DNA from: Deltaproteobacteria bacterium
GTDB taxonomy: Bacteria; Desulfobacterota; Desulfobacteria; Desulfobacterales; JAFDDL01
NCBI GenBank assembly: GCA_019310865.1
Contig: JAFDDL010000320.1
Location: 1-5,139, forward strand
Length of the DNA stretch: 5,139 nt
Reading direction: 5' to 3'
Both the position numbers and the translations under genes were made by a program. The notes under the pieces were generated by a model. That model made no database searches. It was not told the DNA's origin and worked only from the letters and a program-made list of their open reading frames with translations. Positions 4,618 to 5,139 of this stretch are shown here, piece by piece; within the stretch, counting starts at the first letter, position 1, and each line of letters starts with the position of its first letter.

Positions 4618-5139
4618 ATGGACGTAGCAATTATTGGGGTGGGGCTTCACCCGTTTGGTCGTTTTGATGATAAAACCGGCTATGATATGGGCTTGTATGC
4701 AACCCGGCAAGCCCTGGGGGATGCCGGGATAGAATGGAAGGATATTCAATGTGCCTTTGGGGGCAGCATGGGCGCCGGCACCGCCGATTCGCTGCTCAGA
4801 GAATTGGGGCCCACCAGTATTCAATTCACCAATATCTTCAACGGGTGTGCAACGGCGGGTGCTTCCGTATCATGCGCATCTTTGGCGATAGAGTCCGGTC
4901 GATGCGACCTGGCCCTGGCAGTCGGGTTCGATAAACATCCCCGGGGTATGTTCGCTGCGGATCCGGCACTGCTGAATTTGCCAAGCTGGTTCGGGGAAAC
5001 CGGGCTGTGCATCACGACGCAATTTTTTGCCATGAAAATCAAGCGATACATGCATGAGTACGGCATCACGGACGATTCACTGATCCGGGTGGCGGTGAAA
5101 AATTACTTGAATGGTTCCATCACACCACATGCCTGGCGC
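4618..5139 (+). CDS. SCP2/lipid-transfer-type thiolase, N-terminal part (runs off right edge)
   Basis: The frame has 174 codons, open to the edge. It begins MDVAIIGVGLHPFGRF, the characteristic opening of SCP2-type thiolases. The nucleophile region is NIFNGCATAGASV (72-84) with Cys77, followed by ALAIESGRCDLALAVGFDKH (88-107) and later RVAVKNYLNGSITPHA (157-172), which matches the family's VAxKNhxxGxxNP segment. A cysteine at the nucleophile position favours true thiolysis of a 3-oxoacyl-CoA over the retro-aldol chemistry of Ltp2-like enzymes, though the catalytic His and second Cys lie outside the window. The order DUF35 then thiolase matches bbsA-bbsB. The start at ATG 4618 is certain: AAAGGA (4605-4610) is seven bases upstream and the DUF35 stop two bases before. 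The substrate is unknown; an aryl 3-oxoacyl-CoA derived from the ligase product is the natural guess. Confidence 0.88.
   Translation, partial: MDVAIIGVGLHPFGRFDDKTGYDMGLYATRQALGDAGIEWKDIQCAFGGSMGAGTADSLLRELGPTSIQFTNIFNGCATAGASVSCASLAIESGRCDLALAVGFDKHPRGMFAADPALLNLPSWFGETGLCITTQFFAMKIKRYMHEYGITDDSLIRVAVKNYLNGSITPHAWR

Noticed and set aside
4821..5069. Minus-strand open frame of 82 codons within the thiolase
   Set aside because: It is antisense to the thiolase, whose conserved segments cover the region.

Overview
The window looks like chromosome from a Gram-negative bacterium. It has a truncated TonB-dependent receptor gene with an export signal, and an operon pairing a feruloyl-CoA synthase-like ligase with a thiolase and its DUF35 partner. 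That combination would suit an aromatic- or fatty-acid-degrading anaerobe such as a Desulfobacterota (sulfate-reducer type) organism. This is an inference from gene content; no taxonomic marker is present.

Layout: (1) Positions 1-186, minus strand, hold the first 62 codons of a TonB-dependent outer-membrane receptor, which runs off the left edge. (2) Positions 187-774 are a long A+T-rich intergenic region. It holds the probable control region of the receptor, with an inverted pair of a 13-base element and a third partial copy, and near brnT a possible decayed C-terminus of an FAD/NAD-dependent oxidoreductase on the minus strand. (3) Positions 775-2061 hold two adjacent plus-strand toxin-antitoxin modules. 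The first is a BrnT-type toxin with a ribbon-helix-helix antitoxin. The second is an MntA nucleotidyltransferase antitoxin with a HepT HEPN ribonuclease toxin. Each module has operator-like palindromes in its promoter. (4) Positions 2062-2264 are the control region of the catabolic operon, with a TTGACA-type promoter and a cluster of palindromes. (5) Positions 2265-5139 hold a plus-strand operon of an AMP-forming aryl-CoA ligase, a zinc-ribbon/OB-fold (DUF35) protein and an SCP2-type thiolase that runs off the right edge.

The ligase would activate a hydroxycinnamate-like or other arylalkanoic acid to its CoA thioester. The thiolase and DUF35 pair would cleave a 3-oxoacyl-CoA later in a beta-oxidation-like route; the pair is organised like BbsA/BbsB of anaerobic toluene degradation. 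The hydratase and dehydrogenase steps would have to lie outside the window. The two TA modules are visibly more A+T-rich than the ligase operon and look like an accessory insertion between the receptor and the catabolic genes. All families present are known. The points most worth checking are the control sites, a possible leaderless toxin transcript, the putative oxidoreductase relic and the exact substrate of the ligase-thiolase operon.
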